64,000 nucleotides of DNA from Gemmatimonadota bacterium (lineage in GTDB: Bacteria; Gemmatimonadota; Gemmatimonadetes; Gemmatimonadales; Gemmatimonadaceae). Below, in pieces: positions 47,341 through 56,181 of this stretch. Both the position numbers and the translations under genes were made by a program. Positions within the stretch are counted from its first letter, which is position 1. Each line of letters opens with the position of its first letter. The stretch spans positions 62,001 through 126,000 of the forward strand of contig DAHUXM010000016.1 of the NCBI GenBank assembly GCA_027307165.1, written 5' to 3'. The notes under the pieces were generated by a model. That model was given only the letters and a program-made list of their open reading frames with translations. It did not search any database and had not been told where the DNA came from.

Positions 47341-47417
47341 CCTGACCGGAGGGTGCGTGGGAGGCGGATCGACCGGCCTTCCACGCCTTCCTACGGCCTT
47401 TCTTCGCCCCTACTCGC

Positions 47418-47423
47418 TATCTT
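47418..47423 (+). promoter_or_regulatory. -10 box of uvrA, leaderless spacing
   Basis: TATCTT lies six bases before the GTG start of uvrA (47430), so the expected start of transcription is the G of GTG. The block TATCTTTC-N-AGGGTG is identical to that before the corC-like gene except for one base. I see no LexA-type palindrome here. Confidence 0.45.
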
Positions 47424-47429
47424 TCAAGG

Positions 47430-50327
47430 GTGAAGGATCATCTGGTCGTCCGTGGGGCTCGGCAACATAATCTGAAAGGATTCGACCTCGAGATACCGAG
47501 GCGAAGCTATACGGTCATCACGGGGCCTTCAGGCTCCGGGAAGTCATCGCTCGCGTTCGATACGATCTACGCCGAAGGGCAGCGCCGCTACGTCGAGTCG
47601 CTGTCGGCCTATGCGCGCCAGTTCCTGGAGCGCATGGAAAAGCCGGACGTCGATTCGATCGACGGGCTGTCGCCGGCGGTGGCTATCGAGCAGAAGAATC
47701 CGACCAAGACGTCGCGCTCCACCGTCGGAACCGCAACGGAGATCTACGACTATCTGCGACTGATGTGGGCCCGGATCGGCCGCACGTTCTGCCCCAGATG
47801 CGGCCGCGAGATGCGCCCCGATTCGGTTACATCGGTCACGGATACTGTGCTGTCGCTTGCGCCGGACACGCGCTTTGCGGTGGCGTTTCCGCTCAAACTC
47901 TCGGCACGCGTTACCACACCCGTCGTGATCGAGAATCTGCGCGCCCAGGGATTCCTGCGGGTATCGGTCGATGGTGCCATCAAGTCGCTGGATGAGATCG
48001 GCGCGGACGACGACCTCACGCGTGCGAAGGAACTTCTCGTCGTCGTGGACCGACTGTCGGTGAAACCCGACGCGAGCAGTCGCCTCACGGAATCGATCGG
48101 CACATCCTTCCGCGAAGGTGACGGCGACGTGGTGATAATGTTCACCGCGCCGGTCCGTTCTCCGTTGAATGGTGAGATGGTCACGCGGCTCAGATTCACG
48201 GATCGCTTCGAGTGTGCCAACGACGGCACGCGCCTCCCCGCTCCGACTCCGCAGCTGTTCTCGTTCAACAATCCGCGCGGCGCGTGTCCGCGTTGCAATG
48301 GATTCGGCGCGATTCTCGAATACGACGAATCGCTCGTGATTCCGTATCCCGAGAGAACGCTTCGTGATGGTGCGATCGAGCCGTGGACCAAGCCGCGTTA
48401 CGACAACAAGCGCAGAACGCTGGCGGAATTCGCGAAGAAGAACGGCATTCCGATGGATGTGCCGTGGCTTGATCTGTCGTCCACGCATCGCGACGTGCTT
48501 CTGAACACGGAAGCGCGTCGTGGCTACGTCGGGATTTTCCCCTTTCTTCGCGCGCTCGAAGAGAAGCGGTACAAACAGTACATACGCGTCTTTCTCAGAC
48601 AGTACCAGACAGCGCAGGAATGCCCTGCGTGTCATGGCGCCAAACTGCAGCCCGAGGCGCTGAACGTGCTGGTCGGCGGCCGCAACATCGCGCAGGTCGC
48701 AGAGCTTCCGATAGACCGGCTGAGCGAGTGGCTCGAGACGCTGGAGTTGAGCGACTACGAGATCGCGATCGCCGAGATGATTCTGCGCGAGTCGCGTGAC
48801 CGGGTGCGTTTTCTGCGCGACGTGGGGCTGGACTATCTCACGCTCAACCGGTCGACGCGTACACTTTCGGGCGGCGAAGCGCAGCGCATCGGGCTCGCGA
48901 ACTCACTGGGCTCGCGCCTCGTCGATACGCTGTACGTGCTGGATGAGCCGTCGGTCGGATTGCATCCGCGCGACATGAACAGGCTGCTGTCATTGCTGCG
49001 CAGATTGCGCGACGCAGGCAACACGGTGATCGTCGTCGAGCACGATCCAGCGGCGATGGAAGTCGCTGATTACATGGTGGAACTGGGACCAGGCAGCGGT
49101 GCGCACGGCGGGTCGGTGATGTTCGCCGGACCGATGTCGCGCATCTCGGAGAGTCCACTCACCGGGAAGTATCTGAGCGGCGAGCTGTCCGTCCCACTCC
49201 CTGAGGAGCGCCGTCGCGTGGGGCCGCGCTGGATCGCGCTAAACGGAGCGCGCGAGCACAACCTGCACGGCGTGGATGTGAAGATTCCGGTCGGCGCGAT
49301 GACTGTGGTCACCGGTGTATCGGGATCTGGAAAGAGCACGCTCGTGCACGACGTATTGTACCACGCGTTGGAGACCCACACGCAGGGTGAGCATTCGGCC
49401 AAGCGACACCTCGGTGAAGCCGTCGGTGCATACGAGAGCATCAGCGGCGTCGAGGCGATCGACGACGTAGTGATGATCGATCAGAGTCCGATCGGACGCT
49501 CCCCGCGGTCGAATCCCGTGACGTACATCAAGGCGATGGACGAGATTCGCTCGATATTCGCGGATGCACCGCTGTCGCGTCAACGCAAGTACACGCCCGG
49601 CACGTTCAGCTTCAACGTCGAGGGTGGCCGTTGCAGCAAGTGCGAGGGCGCGGGTTACACGGAAGTCGAGATGGTGTTCATGGCCGACGTCTTCGTTCCA
49701 TGCGACGAATGCGGAGGGCGACGCTTCAAGGCACCGGTTCTCGAAGTGCGCGTCAACGGAAAGAACATCGACGACGTGCTGCAGCTTACGGTCGATCAGG
49801 CGATACGGTTCTTCGCGCGCGAAGAAAAGCTGGGTCAGGCGCTCTGGCATCTGCAACAAGTCGGACTCGGCTATCTCCGACTGGGCCAACCCGCAACGAC
49901 ATTATCGGGCGGTGAAGCTCAACGCATCAAGATTGCCCGCGAGCTCGCGCTGGCGAGCAAGAAGGGCGGCCGCAAGCTGTACATCATGGACGAGCCGACC
50001 ACAGGTCTGCATCTGGACGACATTCGCAAGCTCGTGCTCGTGCTGGATCGTCTCGTCTCCGGAGGCCACACGATGGTGCTTATCGAGCACAATCTCGACG
50101 TGATCAAGCTGGCGGACTGGGTCATCGACATGGGCCCGGAAGGCGGCGATGGTGGTGGCCAGCTGGTGGCAATGGGCCGGCCCGAGGAGATCGTCAAGGT
50201 GGCGGGGTCCCATACCGGCCGCTGGCTCGCGCCCCTGCTTGCGGCAGGCGCGCCAATTCGTGAAGCACCGCCCGAGTCCGAGAGGGGTAAGGCACGTGGC
50301 GGGTCGAAGACACTGCGGGTCGGATAA
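47430..50327 (+). CDS. uvrA: Excinuclease ABC subunit A
   Basis: 965 residues with a GTG start. Two ABC modules: Walker A GPSGSGKS at 32-39 and GVSGSGKS near 630; signatures TLSGGEAQRIGLANSL and TLSGGEAQRIKIAREL. Zinc modules are seen in CPRCGREM, CPRCNGFG and CSKCEGAGYT...CDECGG. UvrA finds DNA lesions and loads UvrB. mfd is in the same window but far away. Confidence 0.97.
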   Translation: MKDHLVVRGARQHNLKGFDLEIPRRSYTVITGPSGSGKSSLAFDTIYAEGQRRYVESLSAYARQFLERMEKPDVDSIDGLSPAVAIEQKNPTKTSRSTVGTATEIYDYLRLMWARIGRTFCPRCGREMRPDSVTSVTDTVLSLAPDTRFAVAFPLKLSARVTTPVVIENLRAQGFLRVSVDGAIKSLDEIGADDDLTRAKELLVVVDRLSVKPDASSRLTESIGTSFREGDGDVVIMFTAPVRSPLNGEMVTRLRFTDRFECANDGTRLPAPTPQLFSFNNPRGACPRCNGFGAILEYDESLVIPYPERTLRDGAIEPWTKPRYDNKRRTLAEFAKKNGIPMDVPWLDLSSTHRDVLLNTEARRGYVGIFPFLRALEEKRYKQYIRVFLRQYQTAQECPACHGAKLQPEALNVLVGGRNIAQVAELPIDRLSEWLETLELSDYEIAIAEMILRESRDRVRFLRDVGLDYLTLNRSTRTLSGGEAQRIGLANSLGSRLVDTLYVLDEPSVGLHPRDMNRLLSLLRRLRDAGNTVIVVEHDPAAMEVADYMVELGPGSGAHGGSVMFAGPMSRISESPLTGKYLSGELSVPLPEERRRVGPRWIALNGAREHNLHGVDVKIPVGAMTVVTGVSGSGKSTLVHDVLYHALETHTQGEHSAKRHLGEAVGAYESISGVEAIDDVVMIDQSPIGRSPRSNPVTYIKAMDEIRSIFADAPLSRQRKYTPGTFSFNVEGGRCSKCEGAGYTEVEMVFMADVFVPCDECGGRRFKAPVLEVRVNGKNIDDVLQLTVDQAIRFFAREEKLGQALWHLQQVGLGYLRLGQPATTLSGGEAQRIKIARELALASKKGGRKLYIMDEPTTGLHLDDIRKLVLVLDRLVSGGHTMVLIEHNLDVIKLADWVIDMGPEGGDGGGQLVAMGRPEEIVKVAGSHTGRWLAPLLAAGAPIREAPPESERGKARGGSKTLRVG

Positions 50328-50344
50328 CTCGATCGCGTCTGCAG

Positions 50345-50373
50345 TTGAGCTTGACAGGTTTGCGCGCTAAATT
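50345..50373 (+). promoter_or_regulatory. Promoter for tRNA-Asn
   Basis: TTGAGC (50345-50350), 17 bases, then TAAATT (50368-50373). Transcription would start near 50380, about 30 bases before the tRNA. Confidence 0.5.
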
Positions 50374-50408
50374 GGTAGGTCTCCCCCGGAACAGATCCCG
50401 TGGGACAT

Positions 50409-50482
50409 TCCCCAGTAGCTCAGTTGGTTAGAGCATTCGACTGTTAATCGAAGGGTCGTAGGTTCAAGTCCTACCTGGGGAG
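50409..50482 (+). tRNA. tRNA-Asn (anticodon GTT)
   Basis: A 74-base cloverleaf. The acceptor arms TCCCCAG (50409-50415) and CTGGGGA (50475-50481) pair fully. The D stem is GCTC/GAGC, the anticodon stem TTCGA/TCGAA with loop CTGTTAA (GTT at 50443-50445), and the T stem GTAGG/CCTAC with TTCAAGT. CCA is not encoded. Confidence 0.97.
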
Positions 50483-50634
50483 CTGAGCAGGTCCGGTTGT
50501 GTTTTCCCTTTTTGAAGTAGTGAAGTAGTGGAGTGCGGCTTTCAACGGGCTCGTGCCAGCGTTGAGTAATCGCGCCCGCGGTGATCACGGTGGCTCGCCG
50601 CCGAGAGTACGGGAACGTTGAGCGCAGAAAAACG

Positions 50635-51075
50635 CTAGCGCGTGACGACATTCACGCGGCACCATTCAGCGAGTCCCACTTCGTTTATCGTTCCTGCCGC
50701 AACATCGACCATCAGCGCTACCACGGCAGGCTCCGACGCAACAATCCGATAGCCGTTGAGTCCAAGAAAGACATACATCACCTGAAATGCCGTTCGCTTG
50801 TTGCCATCGATGAATGCATGGTTCGTCGCGATGCCAACCGAGTATGCCGCGGCCAGATCGGCGAGGTCAGCATCTGGATCGTGCAGGTGACGATTCCGCG
50901 GAAGGTCGAGCGCTGATTCGAGCAGCGGTACATCGCGCACGCCGCGAGAGCCACCATGCTTCTGGATGAGATCGGAGTGAATCGCGTCGACTACGGCGCG
51001 CGAGACCCAGCGCGGCGCTCCGGACAACCCAAGTCTCGCCCGCCCCGCTTCTATGTCTCGCTCTTCGCCTTCCAT
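50635..51075 (-). CDS. doc: Doc/Fic-family toxin (death-on-curing type)
   Basis: 146 residues. The Fic motif appears as HAFIDGNKRTAFQV, the Doc form (HxFx-D/N-x-NKR). Doc proteins phosphorylate EF-Tu and stop translation. The first 20 residues look non-conserved, so a start further in is possible. The antitoxin gene ends 12 bases upstream. The toxin appears intact. Confidence 0.88.
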   Translation of the reverse strand: MEGEERDIEAGRARLGLSGAPRWVSRAVVDAIHSDLIQKHGGSRGVRDVPLLESALDLPRNRHLHDPDADLADLAAAYSVGIATNHAFIDGNKRTAFQVMYVFLGLNGYRIVASEPAVVALMVDVAAGTINEVGLAEWCRVNVVTR

Positions 51076-51087
51076 GAACTCTGTGAC

Positions 51088-51321
51088 TCAGCGATCGGAC
51101 AGTTCGTGCATCGCATTACGATATGCCCGCGCGCCCTCTTCATAGATCGCCATCGCATCCTTGAATTCGGGATCATACGGAGTGATCAACATTCCCTCCT
51201 CCGTTTCGACAATGAATACAGCGTCGCCCTCGGCGAGTTTGAAGCGGTCCAGGATCGCCTTCGGGATCGTCAGGCCGGCAGAGTTACCAAACGGGCGAAT
51301 CACGGTTTCACGCACTACCAT
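51088..51321 (-). CDS. AbrB/SpoVT-type antitoxin of the Doc pair
   Basis: 77 residues from ATG 51321, preceded by AGGAG at 8 bases; the frame extends upstream to 51534 without coding character. VVRETVIRPFGNSAGLTIPKAILDRFKL is a swapped-hairpin AbrB DNA-binding fold. The C-terminal helix (DPEFKDAMAIYEEGARAYRNAM) should block the toxin. An 8-4-8 palindrome lies 19 bases upstream. Confidence 0.87.
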   Translation of the reverse strand: MVVRETVIRPFGNSAGLTIPKAILDRFKLAEGDAVFIVETEEGMLITPYDPEFKDAMAIYEEGARAYRNAMHELSDR

Positions 51322-51340
51322 ACGACGCACTCCTCTCGAT

Positions 51341-51360
51341 GTTATTACGAATGTAATAAC
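51341..51360. promoter_or_regulatory. Palindromic operator of the AbrB/Doc operon
   Basis: GTTATTAC (51341-51348), spacer GAAT, GTAATAAC (51353-51360). A perfect inverted repeat starting 19 bases before the antitoxin ATG, with -10-like TA-rich sequence within it. It has the same 8-4-8 geometry as the HigBA operator at 13009-13028. Confidence 0.7.
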
Positions 51361-51591
51361 GCGCTGCAACGCTCGCAACTTTCTCCATGTTCCCTCACGA
51401 TTGCACCGCGCCGGAACAAACCATCGCGGGATCGACGTGATCGCGCACGGACTGAAGGCATCCTTGCATATTGAACAGCTGACGCCAAAGGACCGAACAA
51501 CGCTGGCGATATGCGCGAATCCTTCTAAGATCACCGACGTTGCAATGCGCGACGTGGCACACGTGCCTCACCCGTTCCCGGTTACGCAAAC

Positions 51592-52389
51592 ATGCCCAGA
51601 AGCCACAGCCGTTTCTCAAGCTGCCCTTTCATAGTTGGCCTGCTATTTACCATAGCGACGTCTGCATCCGCTCCACTGTTCAGCTTCGCGGTGGCAAGCG
51701 CCCAGACCTCGGCGAGCCCCCCATCCTCGGGCGTCGAGCTTCTCCAGCGCATGCACGATCGCTACGCCAAAACGTGGTACCGCTCGCTCAGTTTCACGCA
51801 ATCGACCGAAATCCATCTACCCAACGATTCAGTGGTGCACCAGACGTGGTGGGAGACGGCGTCCGTGCCTGGCTATCTGCGCATCCGCCGTCTCACGAAC
51901 GACGACAGGAACGTCAGCATCTATCGCAAGGATTCGCTCTACACGCGCCGCAACGGTGGGCCGTGGCAGGGACGCAAGCTGCGCAACGATCTCATGGTCC
52001 TGGGCTTCGACGTGTATCGGCAGCCCGTGGATACGTCCGTACAGATCCTGCGTGAAGAGGGATACAACCTCGACGTCGTGTCTGACGGAACGTGGGATGG
52101 GCGCCCGGTATGGGTCGTCGGCGCACAAAATGGCGACAGCACGACGCCGCAGTTCTGGATCGACAAGGAGCGGCTCGTTTACGTCCATTCGATCATGCGC
52201 GGGATTCGCGACACGACCAAAACAGCCACGGTTACGTTCGGCGATTACGCGCCGCTCGCCGGAGGCTGGATCTCGCGCGACGTGTCGATCGAGGAAGGCG
52301 GCAAGCTCCTCCAGCGCGAAGTCTACCGGGACATCAAGGCCAACGTCGACGCACCGCCAGCGATATTCGATCCGGCGCAGATACCATAG
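51592..52389 (+). CDS. Secreted LolA/LolB-like protein
   Basis: 265 residues with a signal peptide (cleavage near ASAQTS, about residue 38). The rest is a string of beta strands with a core pattern of outer-membrane lipoprotein-sorting folds: a helix LLQRMHDRYAKTWYRSLSFTQ, DGRPVWVVGAQNG, TPQFWIDKERLVYVHS, GGWISRDVSI. It probably binds a lipid or lipoprotein in the periplasm. LolA proper cannot be claimed. Confidence 0.65.
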   Translation: MPRSHSRFSSCPFIVGLLFTIATSASAPLFSFAVASAQTSASPPSSGVELLQRMHDRYAKTWYRSLSFTQSTEIHLPNDSVVHQTWWETASVPGYLRIRRLTNDDRNVSIYRKDSLYTRRNGGPWQGRKLRNDLMVLGFDVYRQPVDTSVQILREEGYNLDVVSDGTWDGRPVWVVGAQNGDSTTPQFWIDKERLVYVHSIMRGIRDTTKTATVTFGDYAPLAGGWISRDVSIEEGGKLLQREVYRDIKANVDAPPAIFDPAQIP

Positions 52390-52458
52390 CACGATTGCAG
52401 GGAAGCAAGACGTCGCATCTTCCGAGACCGATCACGATTGCTCATCTGACGTGCGCGC

Positions 52459-54846
52459 ATGAACCCTGAGAGGGACGAGTGGCTCTGGGGCTGGGACGCA
52501 ACACCGGGGATCGTATCCGTTCATGCGGACCATGACGGACGCGCAACGGTGTGGCGCCGCATCGCCGAGACGGGGGAACTCGTGCGCGAGCAGGAGCGCT
52601 TTCGCCCATGGTTGCTGCTCGCGCACATCGAAGACCTGAATCATCTCGGAAGCAGGCTCGATCATGGTAACAGCCCATCGGCTGCATTTCATCATCGCGA
52701 GCTGGAAGGACCGGGCGCGCTCCGTCATCTCGTCAGTGCGACTGACGGTCGCGCCCTCACCGCAGCCGTCCTTCGGGGTGCGTCGGAAAGAATTGGGCAG
52801 CGTATGAATCACGTCAGCGAGCTTGGCCAGCAGAACGTGCTGTCCCTGCCGCCCGAAGAGCAGTATCTCGTCGCAACCGGACGCAATTATTTTCGCGATC
52901 TCCCGTTCGACGCACTGCACCGCATGCAGTTCGACCTCGAAACCACGGGCCTCGACCCGCAGCAGGATCGAATCTTCATGATCTCGATTCGCTATCACTC
53001 GGGCGACACGGAAGTGCTCGAAGCGGCGAGCGATGACGACGCTGCCGAAGCGGATCTGATCCGTCGTCTCGTCCACTCAGTGCACGCGGCCGACCCTGAC
53101 GTGATAGAGAATCACAACCTGCACGGCTTCGATCTTCCATTCCTGGACCAACGCTCCCGCACGCTCGGCGTCCCACTCTCACTCGGCAGGATCAGGACCG
53201 CGGGATTGCGACAGCGCGCAGCACGACGCGGTATCCGATCCGCCGACCTCAACGACAGGAGACGCGTAAGATTCGTCGCGCCAGGTAGAGAGCTGATAGA
53301 CACTCTCGATGCGGTACGGCGCTACGACTTCTCGACGCGTGAATTGCCGAGCTACGGGCTCAAGGCGGTCGCAAAGCATCTCGGAATCGCGGCCCCGGAT
53401 CGCGAGTACGTACGCGGCGACCAGATCTACACGACATTCCGCACGGATCCGGAACGCGTCCGCCGTTACGCGACGGACGACGTCGAGGAGGTGGCGCAGC
53501 TGTCGCGTCTCCTCGGCGGCGCGGCGTACGCGCTCGCGCAGATGGTCCCGAGACGCTACGAGCGACTCGCGGATGCCGGCGCCGCGACTGGCGTCATCGA
53601 CCCCCTGATCGTGCGCGCGTACATACGCTCCGGCGCGGCGCTGCCTGCACATCAACCTGGCGACGGAACTTCACATAGTGGCGCAGCGCTACATCTCTTC
53701 GCGGCCGGTGTCGCACATCGCGTCGTCAAGGCCGATGTGGCAAGCCTGTATCCGTCGCTGATGCGCACGTATCGCATTGGACCGAAGCGCGATCGGCTCG
53801 GCGTTCTTCTCGCCCTCGTCGATGGTCTGGTCGAGCGACGGCTGGAGGCCAAGGCGCGCGCGCGCATCTCCGTGCCGGGATCGGCTGAACGACACGGCAA
53901 CGAAGCGATGTCAGCGGCACTCAAGATAGTCGTGAACTCCGCGTACGGTTATCTCGGCGCGGGCGGCCTCACGCGATTCGCCGACATACACGCGGCGAAC
54001 GAAGTCACACGGCGCGGACGCGAAGTGCTTGGACTGCTATGCAGGGAGCTCGCCGCTCGCGGCGTGACGCTGCTCGAAGCCGATACCGACGGCGTCTATT
54101 TCGCGGTGCCTGCAAACTGGAGTGAAGCGGATGAACGCCGCGTCGTCGCCGATGTCGCAACGCTGCTCCCGCCACTGGTCCAGCTCGAATTCGAGGGACG
54201 CTACGCAGCCATGCTGTCACACGAGCCCAAGAATTATGCGCTGCTCGGCTACGATGGAACGCTGTTGCTCAGAGGCGTCGCCTTCAGATCGAGCCGCTCG
54301 GAGCCGTTTGGCGAGGCGTTCCTGCGCCAGGCGATTGCGCGGCTGCTCGCCGGCGATGTGCCGGGAGTTCGGCGTGCATATCTTGCGACTGTCACCGCGC
54401 TTCAAACGCGGATCCTCTCGACGCATGATGTCTCTGCGCGACTCCGTCTCTCCAAACCGCCACAGGACTATCTCGCGACGAGGGCGAAACGCCGCGAGAT
54501 TCCATACGAGGCACTGTTGAGTGCAGGGCGCACGACGTGGAGCGTCGGTGATCGCATTCGCGTGTATCGCAAGCAGAACGGCGAGTACGGACTCCTCACT
54601 TCGCACGAGGACGAGAGCGCCGATCGGGATCCGCGCGATTATTCCGTGGACCATTATGTCCGGCTGCTCCACACTACCTACGCACAGCGAATGGCGCGCG
54701 CGTTCACCCCGCTGGACTTTACCACCGTATTCGCGGACGCGGACCAGTTCTCCATCTTCCAGCCATCCATCGAATCAGTACGCACGGTTCTTACGACCAG
54801 CACCGCGACCATGATCCTGTCGACTGATTCACCGTCCTATACGTAG
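52459..54846 (+). CDS. Family B DNA polymerase with 3'-5' exonuclease
   Basis: 795 residues. Exonuclease motifs: FDLETTGLD (near 158), ENHNLHGFDLPFL and YATDD. Polymerase motifs: A, DVASLYPSL (near 424); B, KIVVNSAYGYLG (near 488); C, EADTDGVYF (near 541). All catalytic acids are kept, so it should be active and proofreading. Motif C reads DTDG as in archaeal family B enzymes, not the DTDS of E. coli Pol II. Likely an accessory repair or bypass polymerase. No clear Shine-Dalgarno at ATG 52459. Its end overlaps the convergent histidine kinase by 18 bp. Confidence 0.92.
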   Translation: MNPERDEWLWGWDATPGIVSVHADHDGRATVWRRIAETGELVREQERFRPWLLLAHIEDLNHLGSRLDHGNSPSAAFHHRELEGPGALRHLVSATDGRALTAAVLRGASERIGQRMNHVSELGQQNVLSLPPEEQYLVATGRNYFRDLPFDALHRMQFDLETTGLDPQQDRIFMISIRYHSGDTEVLEAASDDDAAEADLIRRLVHSVHAADPDVIENHNLHGFDLPFLDQRSRTLGVPLSLGRIRTAGLRQRAARRGIRSADLNDRRRVRFVAPGRELIDTLDAVRRYDFSTRELPSYGLKAVAKHLGIAAPDREYVRGDQIYTTFRTDPERVRRYATDDVEEVAQLSRLLGGAAYALAQMVPRRYERLADAGAATGVIDPLIVRAYIRSGAALPAHQPGDGTSHSGAALHLFAAGVAHRVVKADVASLYPSLMRTYRIGPKRDRLGVLLALVDGLVERRLEAKARARISVPGSAERHGNEAMSAALKIVVNSAYGYLGAGGLTRFADIHAANEVTRRGREVLGLLCRELAARGVTLLEADTDGVYFAVPANWSEADERRVVADVATLLPPLVQLEFEGRYAAMLSHEPKNYALLGYDGTLLLRGVAFRSSRSEPFGEAFLRQAIARLLAGDVPGVRRAYLATVTALQTRILSTHDVSARLRLSKPPQDYLATRAKRREIPYEALLSAGRTTWSVGDRIRVYRKQNGEYGLLTSHEDESADRDPRDYSVDHYVRLLHTTYAQRMARAFTPLDFTTVFADADQFSIFQPSIESVRTVLTTSTATMILSTDSPSYT

Positions 54847-56127
54847 CACGGGCAGCGTGAGCGTGAACTCCGACCCGCGACCCAGCTCGCTCGTGACACT
54901 CAACTCGCCACCAAGCCGTCGCGCGAGATCGCGGCTGATCGCCAGACCCAGGCCGACACCCTCGCTTGGACGATTGAGTCGGCGCCCTACCTGAACGAAT
55001 GGCTGCCATATGCCATCGATCTGATCGGGTGGTATGCCCCGCCCTGTATCCCGTACCGAGACGCGCACACGCTTCTCTCCAATTGATCCGTCGCCCACGA
55101 GCCCGCACGTCATGCGTATTTCTCCGCCCGGCTCGGTGAACTTGATAGCATTGGTGAGAAGGTTGAGCGCGATCTGTTGCAGCCGATGCGGATCGGCACG
55201 CACGATGACACGACAGTCGAGCGGCTCGTATACGTACGCGATTCCCCGCGCTCTCGCCTGCGGCATGGTCATCATTTCGGCTTCTCGCAGGGTCTGGTGC
55301 AGATCGACGTCATCGAAATGCAGCTCGGTATGGCCGGAGCCCAGTCGCGCGAAATCGAGCACCTCCGTTATCAGGCGCAACAGGTGAGCCTGGCTCGCCT
55401 TGATGCGCCTCAGGTCGTCGGCCTGCTCGACCGTGATCGGACCTCGCAGCCCCATCTCCAGCAGCTCGACGTAGCCGCCGATTGCGTTCAGCGGAGTACG
55501 CAGCTCGTGACTCATGGCGGCGAGGAACGAGGTCTTGCTGGTGTCGGCCTGCAACGCTGCGTCACGGGCTGATTCGGCTTCGCGAAGCGCAACCTCGGCG
55601 AGCAGGCGCGCTTCGTGTTCCGCCTCGTAAAGGCGCACGTTTTCGGCGAGCAGCGCAGAGCTCTCCAGTTGTTTCGCGAGGCGCGCGTTTTCGAGCGGAG
55701 CGGCAATCTGGTCCGCGAGCGCGGCGAGCAACCACTCGTCATCTTCCGACACCGGGAGTCCATCCGGCCGCACCGTGGCCAGAAGTCCGACGACATTTCC
55801 ATGCGACACCAGCGGAACACCGACGAAACCACTGGCCAGGTTGGCACCCAGCAAGCCACGCAACCGACTCACCAACGCCTCGTTCGCCGGCTGCCTGAAA
55901 CGCTCGACGGTTTCCGCATCCACTCCTATCGCCGCACGTACGCGGAGCAGTCCGTCGTCATCGGTGAGCAACAACACCGCCTTCTCGGACCGCATCAGAT
56001 GCGCCGACTGTGACACCGCCAGATCGAGAATGTCATCGAGCGATCGCGCGTACGTGAATTCCCGACTGAGTCGAGTCAGCTGGTGAAGGTCTTCCACGCG
56101 GCCGGGCCGTTCCATGTCGTCCATCAT
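54829..56127 (-). CDS. Soluble GAF-domain sensor histidine kinase
   Basis: 432 residues and no membrane segment. A GAF domain (about 20-150) and a coiled coil (150-200) lead to HisKA with MSHELRTPLNAIGG (His207). The HATPase domain has NLLTNAIKFTEPGG, DTGRGIPP and GVGLGLAISRDLA. It lies 54 bases after a KaiC-like gene on the same strand and is the last gene of a receiver - KaiC-like - kinase set. GAF may bind a small ligand, haem or chromophore; no sign which. Confidence 0.9.
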   Translation of the reverse strand: MMDDMERPGRVEDLHQLTRLSREFTYARSLDDILDLAVSQSAHLMRSEKAVLLLTDDDGLLRVRAAIGVDAETVERFRQPANEALVSRLRGLLGANLASGFVGVPLVSHGNVVGLLATVRPDGLPVSEDDEWLLAALADQIAAPLENARLAKQLESSALLAENVRLYEAEHEARLLAEVALREAESARDAALQADTSKTSFLAAMSHELRTPLNAIGGYVELLEMGLRGPITVEQADDLRRIKASQAHLLRLITEVLDFARLGSGHTELHFDDVDLHQTLREAEMMTMPQARARGIAYVYEPLDCRVIVRADPHRLQQIALNLLTNAIKFTEPGGEIRMTCGLVGDGSIGEKRVRVSVRDTGRGIPPDQIDGIWQPFVQVGRRLNRPSEGVGLGLAISRDLARRLGGELSVTSELGRGSEFTLTLPVLRIGR

Positions 56128-56181
56128 TTCATCGGGACCCGGGAGTCTTCCGCAGAGTCACACCCACGCTCGCTCATCGAG

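Noticed and set aside
50351-50373. TTGACA as the -35 of the tRNA promoter
   Set aside because: The spacer to TAAATT would be only 11 bases; TTGAGC six bases earlier gives 17.
50367-50651. Minus-strand open frame across tRNA-Asn
   Set aside because: It covers the tRNA on the other strand, a common false gene.
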